Assembly: GCF_001467745.1 (NCBI RefSeq) | Contig: NZ_LNYG01000012.1 | Span: 102,261-166,260, forward strand | Direction of reading: 5' to 3' | DNA: 64,000 bases | Source: Legionella jamestowniensis | Lineage (GTDB): Bacteria; Pseudomonadota; Gammaproteobacteria; Legionellales; Legionellaceae | In this document: one piece after another, positions 35,529 through 44,166 of the stretch | Numbering within the stretch: the stretch's first letter is position 1 | How the letters are laid out: each line of letters begins with the position of its first letter | The notes under the pieces: generated by a model | The model's input: the letters and a program-made list of their open reading frames with translations, nothing else | The model's database searches: none | Told to the model about the DNA's origin: nothing | Made by a program: the position numbers and the translations under genes

Positions 35529-37106
35529 ATGAAAAAATTCGCTCAGTTATTGAATAGTCTTTATTTTTCATATAGCAATCTCACCAAATTACGCTTGTTA
35601 CAACATTTTTTTGCAACAACCTCCGATCCCGAACGAGGATATGCCATTGCCATTCTGGCTGATACCCTGGAGTTTCCTACATTTAAACGTGCCCTGATAC
35701 GGGAATTAATTGATCAACGAATAGACCCCTACTTATTCACCTTGGCTAACGATTATGTAGGTGATGTTTCCGAAACATTGGCGTTGGCATGGCCTGACAC
35801 AGCAAAAACAACCTCATATCTACCAAGTCTTACCGAAGTTATTTACACTTTCAATACGATACCTGACAACCAGATGGCCGCCCATCTTGTTAAATTATTA
35901 AACAATTCTAATGTCATTGAGCGTTGGGCATTATTAAAATTAGGCACAGGAAGTTTACGGGTCGGCGTTTCTGCGCGCTTTGTCAAAAAGGCGTTGGCTC
36001 AATACGGAAAGGTGGATATTAAAGACATTGAGCATGTTTGGTATGGTTTGAATCCCCCTTATACAGAGTTATTTGCCTGGCTTGAAGGGAAACAAGGAAC
36101 ACCTGAAATAGCTGAAGCTGTTTTTTTTCATCCAGTCATGTTATCTCATCCTCTCAAAGCAAAAGACTTCCCTTTAATTACCGCTGAGGATTTTTTTGCT
36201 GAGCATAAATACGATGGTATTCGGGTGCAACTGGTCAGCAACGGCCAGAACAAAGCCCTCTATTCCCGCACGGGTGATAATATTAGCGCTTCATTTCCGG
36301 ACGTGCTAAGTGAGATAAATACTGATGTGGTGCTGGATGGTGAATTAGTGATTCAAAGTCAAACGACTATCGGTAGTTTTAATGATTTGCAACAGCGGTT
36401 GAATCGTAAAAAAATTAGCGACAAAATTCTTAGAGAGCAGCCTGCAGCTATTATCCTATATGACATTTTGAAAGAAGGTTTTACTGATTTTCGAACCTTA
36501 CCTTTAAAAGAACGACGCCGAAAACTTCAAGATTGGTATAAACGTCACCAACCCTCAAATATGTGGTTATCACAGCTGTTATCTTTCAACGACACAGAAG
36601 GTCTTTTAAAACTCAAAGAAACCGTTCTTGCAGAGCAACATATCGCGGTTGAAGGTTTGATGCTAAAACGTAAAACCAGCCCTTATATTGCTGGTAGGCC
36701 AGTAGGACATTGGTACAAATGGAAAAGAGATCCACATTTAATCGATGCGGTGCTAATGTACGCACAACGAGGTCATGGAAAACGCTCTTCATATTATTCA
36801 GATTATACATTCGGCCTATGGCAGGATAATACGTTACTACCTGTCGGTAAGGCTTATTTTGGCTTCACCGATGAAGAATTATATCAATTGGACAAGTGGA
36901 TCCGTCATCATACCCAGCACCACTATGGGCCAGTGAGGGAGGTGGAAAAAGCGTTGGTTTTTGAAGTGGCATTTGATGCTGTTAATCTTTCTTCACGCCA
37001 TAAATCAGGCGTGGCTTTGCGTTTTCCCCGAATTCATCGAATCCGCTGGGATAAGCCCGCTAGCGAAGCAGATCAGCTGGAAACCCTCTTAGCTCTCATT
37101 AAATAA
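35529..37106 (+). CDS. ATP-dependent DNA ligase (LhpC-like)
   Basis: A 525-residue ligase. The nucleotidyl-acceptor is K227 in EHKYDGIRVQL (motif I). Other motifs are LYSRTGDNISASFPD (III region), VVLDGELVI near residue 272, AVEGLMLKRKTSPYIAGR (IV) and WYKWKRDP (V). An N-terminal helical DNA-binding domain and a C-terminal OB domain flank the core. It seals nicks using ATP, distinct from the essential NAD ligase LigA. It is coupled to the exonuclease gene. The helicase (Lhr-Core) and phosphoesterase partners seen in other bacteria are not downstream. Confidence 0.9.
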   Translation: MKKFAQLLNSLYFSYSNLTKLRLLQHFFATTSDPERGYAIAILADTLEFPTFKRALIRELIDQRIDPYLFTLANDYVGDVSETLALAWPDTAKTTSYLPSLTEVIYTFNTIPDNQMAAHLVKLLNNSNVIERWALLKLGTGSLRVGVSARFVKKALAQYGKVDIKDIEHVWYGLNPPYTELFAWLEGKQGTPEIAEAVFFHPVMLSHPLKAKDFPLITAEDFFAEHKYDGIRVQLVSNGQNKALYSRTGDNISASFPDVLSEINTDVVLDGELVIQSQTTIGSFNDLQQRLNRKKISDKILREQPAAIILYDILKEGFTDFRTLPLKERRRKLQDWYKRHQPSNMWLSQLLSFNDTEGLLKLKETVLAEQHIAVEGLMLKRKTSPYIAGRPVGHWYKWKRDPHLIDAVLMYAQRGHGKRSSYYSDYTFGLWQDNTLLPVGKAYFGFTDEELYQLDKWIRHHTQHHYGPVREVEKALVFEVAFDAVNLSSRHKSGVALRFPRIHRIRWDKPASEADQLETLLALIK

Positions 37107-37181
37107 TCAAGGGCCTCATCTTATTTTTAAAAATTTTTGTTATCCCTTATGCTTATTTGGGTTTGTTATTCAGCCCAATAC

Positions 37182-37198
37182 CAGCTGGTTTTTTTTCA
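37182..37198 (+). terminator. weak terminator candidate
   Basis: The self-complementary ACCAGCTGGT is followed by TTTTTTTT, about 75 bp after the ligase stop. The palindrome can form only a short stem, so support is limited. Confidence 0.3.
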
Positions 37199-37264
37199 TC
37201 GATGTGATAAAGTTTGATGCTAAATTTCATTCTTTATTCCCTAGTTGAACAGAAGAGAGGTCTT

Positions 37265-38335
37265 GTGAGTCGTGAGTTTATTTATCGTCTTTTCTTTCAA
37301 AAGCCTATCTACATAAGACTGCTCTTATTAACGATTGCGTGTACCCTTTTAATTTTCGCCTATTATCTTTTTTATGGATTAAATAAACATATAGATAACG
37401 ACCCCCTCAAAATTGTCGAAGTAGAAGAGATAACACTCAAAAACATTCAGCAAACAGCCCGGCTTATTGGGACTATTCATCCTAAACACGCCACCGTTTT
37501 AATCGCTAAGGGCAATGGGATGCTTGATTTATTGGTCGCTACTGGTCAATACGTTACCAAAGGCAGTCTAATTGCCAAAATTGACAATCCCGACCTGGAA
37601 AAAAACCATCAACTGTCTGAAACCGCGGAAAATATCGCAAAAACACAGTACGATCGCTTATCAAGTATACTCAAAACGGGTTATGTCAGCACAAAGGAAG
37701 TTGAAGAAAAAAAGCAAGCCTGGATAGAAGCATCGAAAAACCTTTCCAATACCAAAATAGAGCTCGATACGATGCGTTTTTACGCACCCTTCAACGGGAT
37801 TATAGGCGCTTACAAGAAAAGAGAGGGAACCCAAGTGAATGTGGGCGACCCCATTGTTACTTTATACGACCCTGCAAGCTTAGCAGTTGATTTTGATATT
37901 CCTTGTACAACGATTAAAGCAATAAGAGAAGGCCAGGAAGTGCGTGTATTGGGTAAGCATTATCCACTTACCCATGTCCAAAAAATGATTGATGAAGAGA
38001 CCCACATGTGCCCAGCGGATGTCGATATTCACTGCGAAGATTGTGTCATAGGAGCGAGTGTTGACGTAGAACTTGTAATACGGGAAAAGAAAAATGTGAT
38101 GGTTATTCCCTCTCAAGCCACTTTTCTTCGCAATGGGAAACGTTTTGTCTATATTGTCAACAATCACAAGATTGAGTTAGCCTCCATTCATACAGGTCTT
38201 AGGGATAAAGCTTATATTGAAGTCACTTCTGGTTTAAAACCTGGGCAAATACTTGTCGTTAAAGGCCAAGAGCGTTTGTATCCTGGGATGACTGTAGGGA
38301 TTTATAAACCGACACCTACCATAAGAAGATTATGA
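37265..38335 (+). CDS. RND efflux periplasmic adaptor (membrane fusion protein)
   Basis: About 356 residues. The GTG start at 37265 is chosen because AAGAGAGG lies 4 bp before it; upstream TTG (37214) and ATG (37217) lack such a site. The protein has an N-terminal membrane anchor (LLLLTIACTLLIFAYYLFYGL), a lipoyl-type half (NGMLDLLVATGQYVTKGSLIAKIDNPDLE), an alpha hairpin and the second lipoyl half (MRFYAPFNGIIGAYKKREGTQV). It links the inner-membrane pump to an outer-membrane channel. Odd: a CPADVDIHCEDC segment (Cys codons at 38010, 38034, 38043), unusual for adaptors. The ATGA overlap couples it to the pump gene. Confidence 0.87.
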   Translation: MSREFIYRLFFQKPIYIRLLLLTIACTLLIFAYYLFYGLNKHIDNDPLKIVEVEEITLKNIQQTARLIGTIHPKHATVLIAKGNGMLDLLVATGQYVTKGSLIAKIDNPDLEKNHQLSETAENIAKTQYDRLSSILKTGYVSTKEVEEKKQAWIEASKNLSNTKIELDTMRFYAPFNGIIGAYKKREGTQVNVGDPIVTLYDPASLAVDFDIPCTTIKAIREGQEVRVLGKHYPLTHVQKMIDEETHMCPADVDIHCEDCVIGASVDVELVIREKKNVMVIPSQATFLRNGKRFVYIVNNHKIELASIHTGLRDKAYIEVTSGLKPGQILVVKGQERLYPGMTVGIYKPTPTIRRL

Positions 38336-41300
38336 ATCTGCCCCCTTATTTTATTAAACATCCTGTTATAGCTATTGTGCTTAACTGCATGCTCATCGTA
38401 ATAGGCTTGCTTTGTCTGTCTTCTTTGCCTGTTCGAGAATACCCGAATATTAGTTTTCCGACCATTACAGTTTCAACCACTTATCCCAATGCCAGTTCGG
38501 AGCTTGTTGAATCAGACGTTACTACCATATTGGAAGAGCGGTTGGCCGGTGTAGAAGGATTGGAAACCATTACCTCTCAATCCAGCTCTGGCTCTTCCTA
38601 CATTACGCTTTCTTTTCGTTCTGGCATTTCTATGGACAGAGCATTGAGTGCTACTCAGGACGCTGTTACATTGGCGAAACCTTTACTTCCTGTAGAAGTA
38701 AAAACCCCTGCAATCGAACGACAGAAAAAATCGAATGGCTTACCTTTTATCGGCTTATCACTTGAATCGTCTTCTATGGATTTTGGTGAATTGACACATT
38801 TTGCCAATCTTAATTTAAAAAATACATTTCGCAGCTTAAAAGGCGTCTCTTCTGTTGATGTTTGGGGACAACCTTATACTTATGCAATTCGTCTTGATCC
38901 TAAAAAATTATTCTCTTTTGGCATTAATGTAGACGAAGTATTTGATGCCATTGGCAAAAGTAGCGTATCTCTTCCAGCCGGTAACTTTCAAAACAAAATT
39001 CCAAGTACTGTCGACTTTGAATTAAAAACAGTCAGAGATTATGAGAATTTATTAATAAAAACCAATAACCATCACCCTGTATTTCTTAAATCGATTGCTA
39101 AAGTTAAGCTTACAACCGACAAAGACCGCATGCGCGTCAGAGTCAATGGGCATGCGGGACTGGCCTTGGCAATCAATCGCGCTGATGATGCCAATCCTCT
39201 TGAAGTTTCCAAATTGGTTCGCCAAGAACTGAATCATTTAAAGGAAAATTTACCGGACGATGTCAAAATTAACGCCATTATCGATCAATCTGATTTTATT
39301 AATGCCTCACTGAAAAATATTCAATCCTCAATTGTAGAAGCAATCATTTTAGTACTCGTTATTGTTTTTATCTTCTTGAGAAACGGCAGAGCAACGCTTA
39401 TACCATTGGTAACTATCCCTATTTCCCTATTAGGTTCATTAATTTTTTTAAAATTATTTGGTTTTTCAATCAATCTCATGACGCTTTTGGCCATGGTTTT
39501 AGCTGTAGGCCTTGTTGTTGATGATGCAATCATTGTTTTGGAAAATATTTGGCGTCATATAGAAGAGGGTTTATCGCCATTGGATGCAGCCATGCAAGGC
39601 TCAAAAGAAATTGGCTTCGCCATTGTGGCCATGACTTTAACATTAGCCAGTGTTTATGCACCGGTTGCCTTTATTCCAGGGATGCTTGGACAAATTTTTA
39701 TTGAATTTGCAGTCGCCTTGGCTGGAAGTGTATTTATTTCTGGCTTAGTCTCACTAACATTGTCTCCTTTAATGTGCGCCCGCTTTTTAAATAAAAATAG
39801 CAAACCTCTATGGCCTCGATTTGATTATTATCTAAAAGTATTGGAACAAAAATATGCCAGTATTCTAAGCCACACTATTGAACGAAAAAAACTCATCGTC
39901 GCTGGCCTGGTTTGTTTTCTTGGTTGTAGCTTATTTTTCTTCAGCTTATTGTCCAAAGAAACAGCACCCAAAGAAGATAGAGGTTTGATAGGGGTTTATA
40001 CACCGATGCTTGCGGGAGAAAACCTGCAAATATTAGATAAAAAAATTTCACCGATAGAAAACAAGGTCAAAAGTTTTCCGGATATTAACAATCAATTGAC
40101 TTTTATTGGCGATTGGGGAGCAAGTGTTGTTTTGCCGTTAAAACCACACTCTCAAAGAAAACGGTCATCAACAGCGCTAGTCAATGAATTACAACCGCAG
40201 CTTAATAATTTTCCCTCAATGGATGCGCATGTATGGAGTTGGGACACTGCTTTGCCAGGGATAGACGACGCTGGAAGCGGTTCTGAGCTTACGTTAGTTA
40301 TTTCAACAGTGGATAATTTTCGACAGCTGCTCAATGAGGTTGAACAATTAAAACAAACGCTGGATCAAAGCAAGGAATTTGCCTCGATCCGTTATGATTT
40401 ACGGTTGGATTCAATGGGATACAGTATTGAAATTGACAACAATGCATTGTCTCAACTGGGACTTTCAGCCAAACAGGTAGCAAAAACAATCGAAGTATTT
40501 TTTAGTGGTGACAAATCTCTTAATTTTCAAAAAGATGGTGTGAGCTATAATTTAACGTTGCAAGGGACGCCATCGCCATGGACGTTAAATGAATTATACC
40601 TTACTACTCCTTCAGGCAAACATGTTTCTTTAGGTGCTTTCACCACGATGAAACCTAAAGCCCAACCTCCCACTCTCGATCACCATAATCAAATGCGATC
40701 CACCACATTACATGTTGGTCTGTTACCGCAAGATTCTATTAAAAAAGGGATGGACAAAATTATGACAATGGCAAGAAATGAGTTGCCGGCGCATTATAAA
40801 ATGACCTGGGAAGGCGCTGCCAAGGCTTATACCCAGTCATCCAATACGATGGTTGTGCTATTTGTTTTATCGCTTTTTTTTATTTTTGCCATTTTGTCAG
40901 TTCAATTTGAAAACTTTATTGATCCATTAATTATTATGTTTACCGTTCCTCTGGCAAGTAGTGGTGCGTTATTATTTGCCTATTTATTTAAACAGTCCTT
41001 TAATATTTATACCCAGATAGGGCTAATTACTTTAATTGGTTTAATCAGTAAACATGGAATTTTAATTGTTGAATTCGCAAATCAATTGAGAAAAACAGGA
41101 TTATCTGTATTAGAAGCAGCACAAAAAGCTGCTGTCTTACGTTTACGCCCTATTTTAATGACTACGGGAGCCATGCTTTTTGGTGTTTTCCCACTTATTT
41201 TAACGCATGATGCCGGGGCAGAGTCTCGTCACGCGATTGGATTTGTTTTACTCGGAGGTTTAAGTTTGGGCACACTGCTGACGCTTTTTGTATTGCCCAC

Positions 41301-41349
41301 AGTTTATTCGATGGTGAAACAAATGACGTTATCTCGTGAAGAAAAATAA
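38332..41349 (+). CDS. RND efflux pump permease (AcrB/HAE1 family)
   Basis: A 1005-residue proton-driven inner-membrane pump with twelve helices and two large periplasmic loops. Diagnostic segments are REYPNISFPTITVSTTYP at the N-terminus, VLAVGLVVDDAIIVLENIWRH near residue 390 (the proton-relay aspartates) and LITLIGLISKHGILIVEF near 905. The sequence fits the hydrophobe/amphiphile efflux group rather than heavy-metal CusA-type pumps. No TolC-like gene is linked, so it probably borrows one encoded elsewhere. Forms an operon with the adaptor. Confidence 0.9.
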   Translation: MNLPPYFIKHPVIAIVLNCMLIVIGLLCLSSLPVREYPNISFPTITVSTTYPNASSELVESDVTTILEERLAGVEGLETITSQSSSGSSYITLSFRSGISMDRALSATQDAVTLAKPLLPVEVKTPAIERQKKSNGLPFIGLSLESSSMDFGELTHFANLNLKNTFRSLKGVSSVDVWGQPYTYAIRLDPKKLFSFGINVDEVFDAIGKSSVSLPAGNFQNKIPSTVDFELKTVRDYENLLIKTNNHHPVFLKSIAKVKLTTDKDRMRVRVNGHAGLALAINRADDANPLEVSKLVRQELNHLKENLPDDVKINAIIDQSDFINASLKNIQSSIVEAIILVLVIVFIFLRNGRATLIPLVTIPISLLGSLIFLKLFGFSINLMTLLAMVLAVGLVVDDAIIVLENIWRHIEEGLSPLDAAMQGSKEIGFAIVAMTLTLASVYAPVAFIPGMLGQIFIEFAVALAGSVFISGLVSLTLSPLMCARFLNKNSKPLWPRFDYYLKVLEQKYASILSHTIERKKLIVAGLVCFLGCSLFFFSLLSKETAPKEDRGLIGVYTPMLAGENLQILDKKISPIENKVKSFPDINNQLTFIGDWGASVVLPLKPHSQRKRSSTALVNELQPQLNNFPSMDAHVWSWDTALPGIDDAGSGSELTLVISTVDNFRQLLNEVEQLKQTLDQSKEFASIRYDLRLDSMGYSIEIDNNALSQLGLSAKQVAKTIEVFFSGDKSLNFQKDGVSYNLTLQGTPSPWTLNELYLTTPSGKHVSLGAFTTMKPKAQPPTLDHHNQMRSTTLHVGLLPQDSIKKGMDKIMTMARNELPAHYKMTWEGAAKAYTQSSNTMVVLFVLSLFFIFAILSVQFENFIDPLIIMFTVPLASSGALLFAYLFKQSFNIYTQIGLITLIGLISKHGILIVEFANQLRKTGLSVLEAAQKAAVLRLRPILMTTGAMLFGVFPLILTHDAGAESRHAIGFVLLGGLSLGTLLTLFVLPTVYSMVKQMTLSREEK

Positions 41350-41407
41350 TAGGCCTACCTTTAAGCTATAGTTAAACGAGAAGGTGCTTAAGAATAAAGG
41401 AATTGCT

Positions 41408-41680
41408 ATGAATGAACTGGATATTCTGATGCTTTTTTACAATGAAATGAAAGCACAAGGTAAAAGTCGTGATGAAGTATTCTTAAGTATGAATGAATCT
41501 GCAGTCAAAACCCTTAGTGAGAAATATGGCGATAGTGTGACTTTGGAGGAAGTCCATCGATTAACCGACGTTTGCATTGCTAATGAATGGCTTGAACGAA
41601 CCACTATTGATCCTGGCTATAATTTTTTATCACTGACTGCTGCAGGATTACAAATGGCTTTGGTGCATGAATATAGCTAA
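41408..41680 (+). CDS. small protein, possibly winged-helix-like
   Basis: A 90-residue cytoplasmic protein starting at the ATG at 41408, which has AAAGGA 6 bp upstream; an in-frame TTG at 41384 is less likely. It has a helical N-terminus (NELDILMLFYNEMKAQGKS), a middle helix pair and a C-terminal NFLSLTAAGLQMALVH that resembles the wing and last strand of small winged-helix proteins. No family is firmly recognised. It lies 58 bp after the RND pump gene and may be cotranscribed; a regulatory role is a guess. Confidence 0.6.
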   Translation: MNELDILMLFYNEMKAQGKSRDEVFLSMNESAVKTLSEKYGDSVTLEEVHRLTDVCIANEWLERTTIDPGYNFLSLTAAGLQMALVHEYS

Positions 41681-41829
41681 AAGCTTTCGCGAAGCAATTG
41701 ATAATAATAGACACCATTTAAAATAACTACAGCAAAAACAATAACTTTTTTATTTATTTAACTGCCATTACAGATTTGATGTTATTCCTTGGGTTTGCAT
41801 TAAACTCAATTTCGTGTAAAATTTGTCCA

Positions 41830-43083
41830 ATGAAAAGAAAGTTACTATATTCATCCTTCGCTGCAGCTGTCATTATTGCCAGTTTTTCAGCGTGGTGGTT
41901 TTGGCCACAGCCCAAACCATTACCCTTAACGCTAAGGCAAGGTTCCTTTGAGCAACTTCCAGGCTGGGACAAAGCGAATGTTAAGCGGTCACTACAGGCT
42001 TTTCAAACCTCCTGTAAATCTTTTTTAAAACAGGAGCCTGAAAAGCCTGTGGGCAGTCATCATTTAGATCTAAAAGCAAAAGATTGGCAGCCAGCCTGTC
42101 AAGCTGCTCTTGCTATTCAGCCAATAACCAACAAAAAAGCCAAAGAATTTTTTCAGCAATGGTTTAGTCCTGTTGAATTTTTCAATAATCGGTCCGTACA
42201 AGGTTTGTTTACTGGTTATTACATGCCTTTACTTTATGGAAGCCGTACTAAGACGGAAAAATATAACGTGCCGATTTATGGTGTTCCATCCGATTTGGTT
42301 ACCATCGATCTGGGGCAATTTGATCCAGCTTTTAAGCATAGAAAACTAGTTGGACGTGCCGCAGGTCACAAAATTGTTCCGTACTACACGCGTGCAGAGA
42401 TTAACAAAGGGATGATTAAGAAAAAAGCACCTGTTTTGGTGTGGATTGATAATCCTATTGACCGCGTTTTCTTAGAGATTCAGGGCTCAGGAATTGTGCA
42501 ACTTCCTGACGGTGAACAAATGTATCTTGGTTATGCTGCACAAAACGGCGCCCCCTATACCGCTATTGCCAAAGTGTTAATTGATAAGGGCGTAATGACC
42601 AAACATAACGCATCCATGCAAGCGATTAAGCGATATTTAATGGCTCATCCCAAGGAAATGAATAAGGTTCTCAATCAAAATAAATCGTTTGTTTTTTTCG
42701 AGCGCCTTTCTCGCAATGCAGCTTATGGTACACAAGGGGTAGCACTAACGCCTGGTTATTCACTAGCGATTGATTTAAAGTGGATTCCCATGGGAACTCC
42801 CCTGTGGCTAACAACCACAAGGCCTGAGCGACGAAGTGATAACCAAAAGCCCTTTCAACGCTTAATGATTGCCCAAGATACCGGTGGGGCTATTCGTGGG
42901 CTAGTGCGCGGTGATGTGTTTTGGGGGGCGGGAAAAAGGGCAACCTATATAGCAGGACATATGAAAAATGATGGTCATTATTGGCTTTTATTACCTCAAC
43001 ATGCTGTAGAGCGTTTGCAAAAGGAATTTTCAAATTTGCACATAATGGCAGCGGATAAAAAAAGAACCACTCTCTCTAGGTAA
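41830..43083 (+). CDS. mltA: membrane-bound lytic murein transglycosylase A
   Basis: About 417 residues. It cleaves peptidoglycan glycan strands to 1,6-anhydromuramyl products. The MltA domain is recognised from FTGYYMPLLYGSRTKTEKY near residue 114, VLVWIDNPIDRVFLEIQGSG near 195 and the C-terminal 3D domain with IAQDTGGAIRG and FWGAGKRATYIAGHMKNDG, which holds the catalytic aspartate. The ATG at 41830 (MKRKLLYSS) precedes a hydrophobic anchor without a lipobox cysteine. Most enterobacterial MltA are lipoproteins, so anchoring may differ. An upstream ATG at 41776 is an alternative. Confidence 0.88.
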   Translation: MKRKLLYSSFAAAVIIASFSAWWFWPQPKPLPLTLRQGSFEQLPGWDKANVKRSLQAFQTSCKSFLKQEPEKPVGSHHLDLKAKDWQPACQAALAIQPITNKKAKEFFQQWFSPVEFFNNRSVQGLFTGYYMPLLYGSRTKTEKYNVPIYGVPSDLVTIDLGQFDPAFKHRKLVGRAAGHKIVPYYTRAEINKGMIKKKAPVLVWIDNPIDRVFLEIQGSGIVQLPDGEQMYLGYAAQNGAPYTAIAKVLIDKGVMTKHNASMQAIKRYLMAHPKEMNKVLNQNKSFVFFERLSRNAAYGTQGVALTPGYSLAIDLKWIPMGTPLWLTTTRPERRSDNQKPFQRLMIAQDTGGAIRGLVRGDVFWGAGKRATYIAGHMKNDGHYWLLLPQHAVERLQKEFSNLHIMAADKKRTTLSR

Positions 43084-43109
43084 ATTTACCCATATTACAA
43101 TCCGCAGAA

Positions 43110-43145
43110 GTGAATTATAATCAATCAATTTTAATTATAATTCAC
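43110..43145. promoter_or_regulatory. 12-bp perfect inverted repeat before the protein kinase gene
   Basis: GTGAATTATAAT and ATTATAATTCAC are perfect inverted copies separated by 12 bp, ending 14 bp before the kinase ATG. The position covers the ribosome-binding region, so it could be an operator or an RNA hairpin controlling translation. The AT-rich stem would be weak as RNA, which favours a protein-binding site. No known Legionella box is recognised. Confidence 0.45.
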
Positions 43146-43159
43146 CAAAAGATTGTACC

Positions 43160-44041
43160 ATGCCCTACGAAACTACTAAACAAACCTTAGAAACTACCGC
43201 AGAAGTTACCGCACAAAACGCCGATCCTTATTTAATGGATAAAAAAGACTTTACAGCTGCCGGGGAAGTGCTCGGCAAAGGTAGTTTTGCCAAAGTGATT
43301 AAGGTTGTTTTTCGTGGCTCTGAAGCCGCTCTTAAAATTGCAAAGAAAAAAAACGTGGCCACAGCGAAGCATGAGAAAAAAATTATGCAGGATTTAACGG
43401 ATTTCCACAGTGCCTGTATTGTACAATTCTTAGGTTATATGTCGTGTGAAGGCAGATATGTAATTGCCATGGAGTATATGCCCAATGGTTCCATAGAACA
43501 TAGGATCGCTGCAAGCCAAGAACCTTTACCGTGGTCATTGAGATTCCAATGGATAACAAAAATTACTAAAGCACTAGTATTTTTACATGAGAATGATGTA
43601 GTACACCGGGACATTAAAAGTGCCAATATTCTTCTAGACAAGGATTTAAACCCTAAAATAAGCGATTTTGGTTGTGCAGTAAAAATGAGTAGTGGCCGCT
43701 TACTCGAGGGCTTATTTGGTACCCCCCTTTGGATGGCTCCAGAGATTTTTGCACAACAACCCTATGGCAAAGAAGTCGATGTGTATAGTATGAGCATTAC
43801 TATTTGGGAAATAGTAAGCTGGAAAAGGGCTCACACTAACAAAGATTTCCTGTCTTTAGCCCAAGCGGTTATTCAAGGTGAGAGACCTAAAATCCCTGCT
43901 AACACACCACCTAAAATAGCAAAGTACATAACTTTGGGGTGGGCGAAAAGACCTGATGATAGACCTTCTGCAAGTGAACTATCCTTAAGACTTGAACAAA
44001 ACGCCGATGAAATCTTAGGTGCTTCTGCACTAAAATTTTAG
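43160..44041 (+). CDS. eukaryotic-type Ser/Thr protein kinase (LegK-like effector candidate)
   Basis: A 293-residue protein that is almost entirely a kinase domain. The glycine loop is GKGSFAKV (39-46), the ATP lysine is K59 (AALKI), the catalytic loop is H149-R-D151-I-K153-S-A-N156, then D169-F-G171 and the APE at 193-195 within GTPLWMAPEIF. All catalytic residues are present, so it should be active. The sequence resembles tyrosine-kinase-like eukaryotic kinases. There is no transmembrane or PASTA segment, unlike housekeeping bacterial kinases. Legionella exports several such kinases (LegK family) into host cells, so a Dot/Icm effector role is a reasonable inference. Flanked by palindromic DNA on both sides. 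Confidence 0.87.
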   Translation: MPYETTKQTLETTAEVTAQNADPYLMDKKDFTAAGEVLGKGSFAKVIKVVFRGSEAALKIAKKKNVATAKHEKKIMQDLTDFHSACIVQFLGYMSCEGRYVIAMEYMPNGSIEHRIAASQEPLPWSLRFQWITKITKALVFLHENDVVHRDIKSANILLDKDLNPKISDFGCAVKMSSGRLLEGLFGTPLWMAPEIFAQQPYGKEVDVYSMSITIWEIVSWKRAHTNKDFLSLAQAVIQGERPKIPANTPPKIAKYITLGWAKRPDDRPSASELSLRLEQNADEILGASALKF

Positions 44042-44064
44042 AGCCTCCTGAAGACTCGTTCGCG

Positions 44065-44166
44065 GTATCCAGGATTCGAAGCTAAAAACTGCACCTCTTG
44101 GATACTGCGGACAAGCCGCAGTACGTAGGATAGAGAGAATTTTATGACGATTGAGTAGTTCTCTAT
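44065..44166. repeat. cluster of three inverted repeats, possible intergenic palindromic element
   Basis: GTATCCA/TGGATAC (44065, 44099), TACTGCGG-ACAAG-CCGCAGTA (44103-44123) and ATAGAGA/TCTCTAT (44130, 44160) lie back to back between the kinase and the convergent deacetylase gene. The first two overlap and could be alternative folds. The pattern resembles a dispersed palindromic repeat; copy number cannot be judged here. Confidence 0.45.

Noticed and set aside
38332..41349. Heavy-metal (CusA-type) RND pump suggested by the cysteine-rich adaptor
   Set aside because: Pump motifs fit the drug/amphiphile group, and no metal-specific methionine cluster was seen.
44071..44082. GGATTCGAAGC as a tRNA T-arm
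   Set aside because: No matching acceptor, D or anticodon stems around it; it is part of a palindromic cluster.
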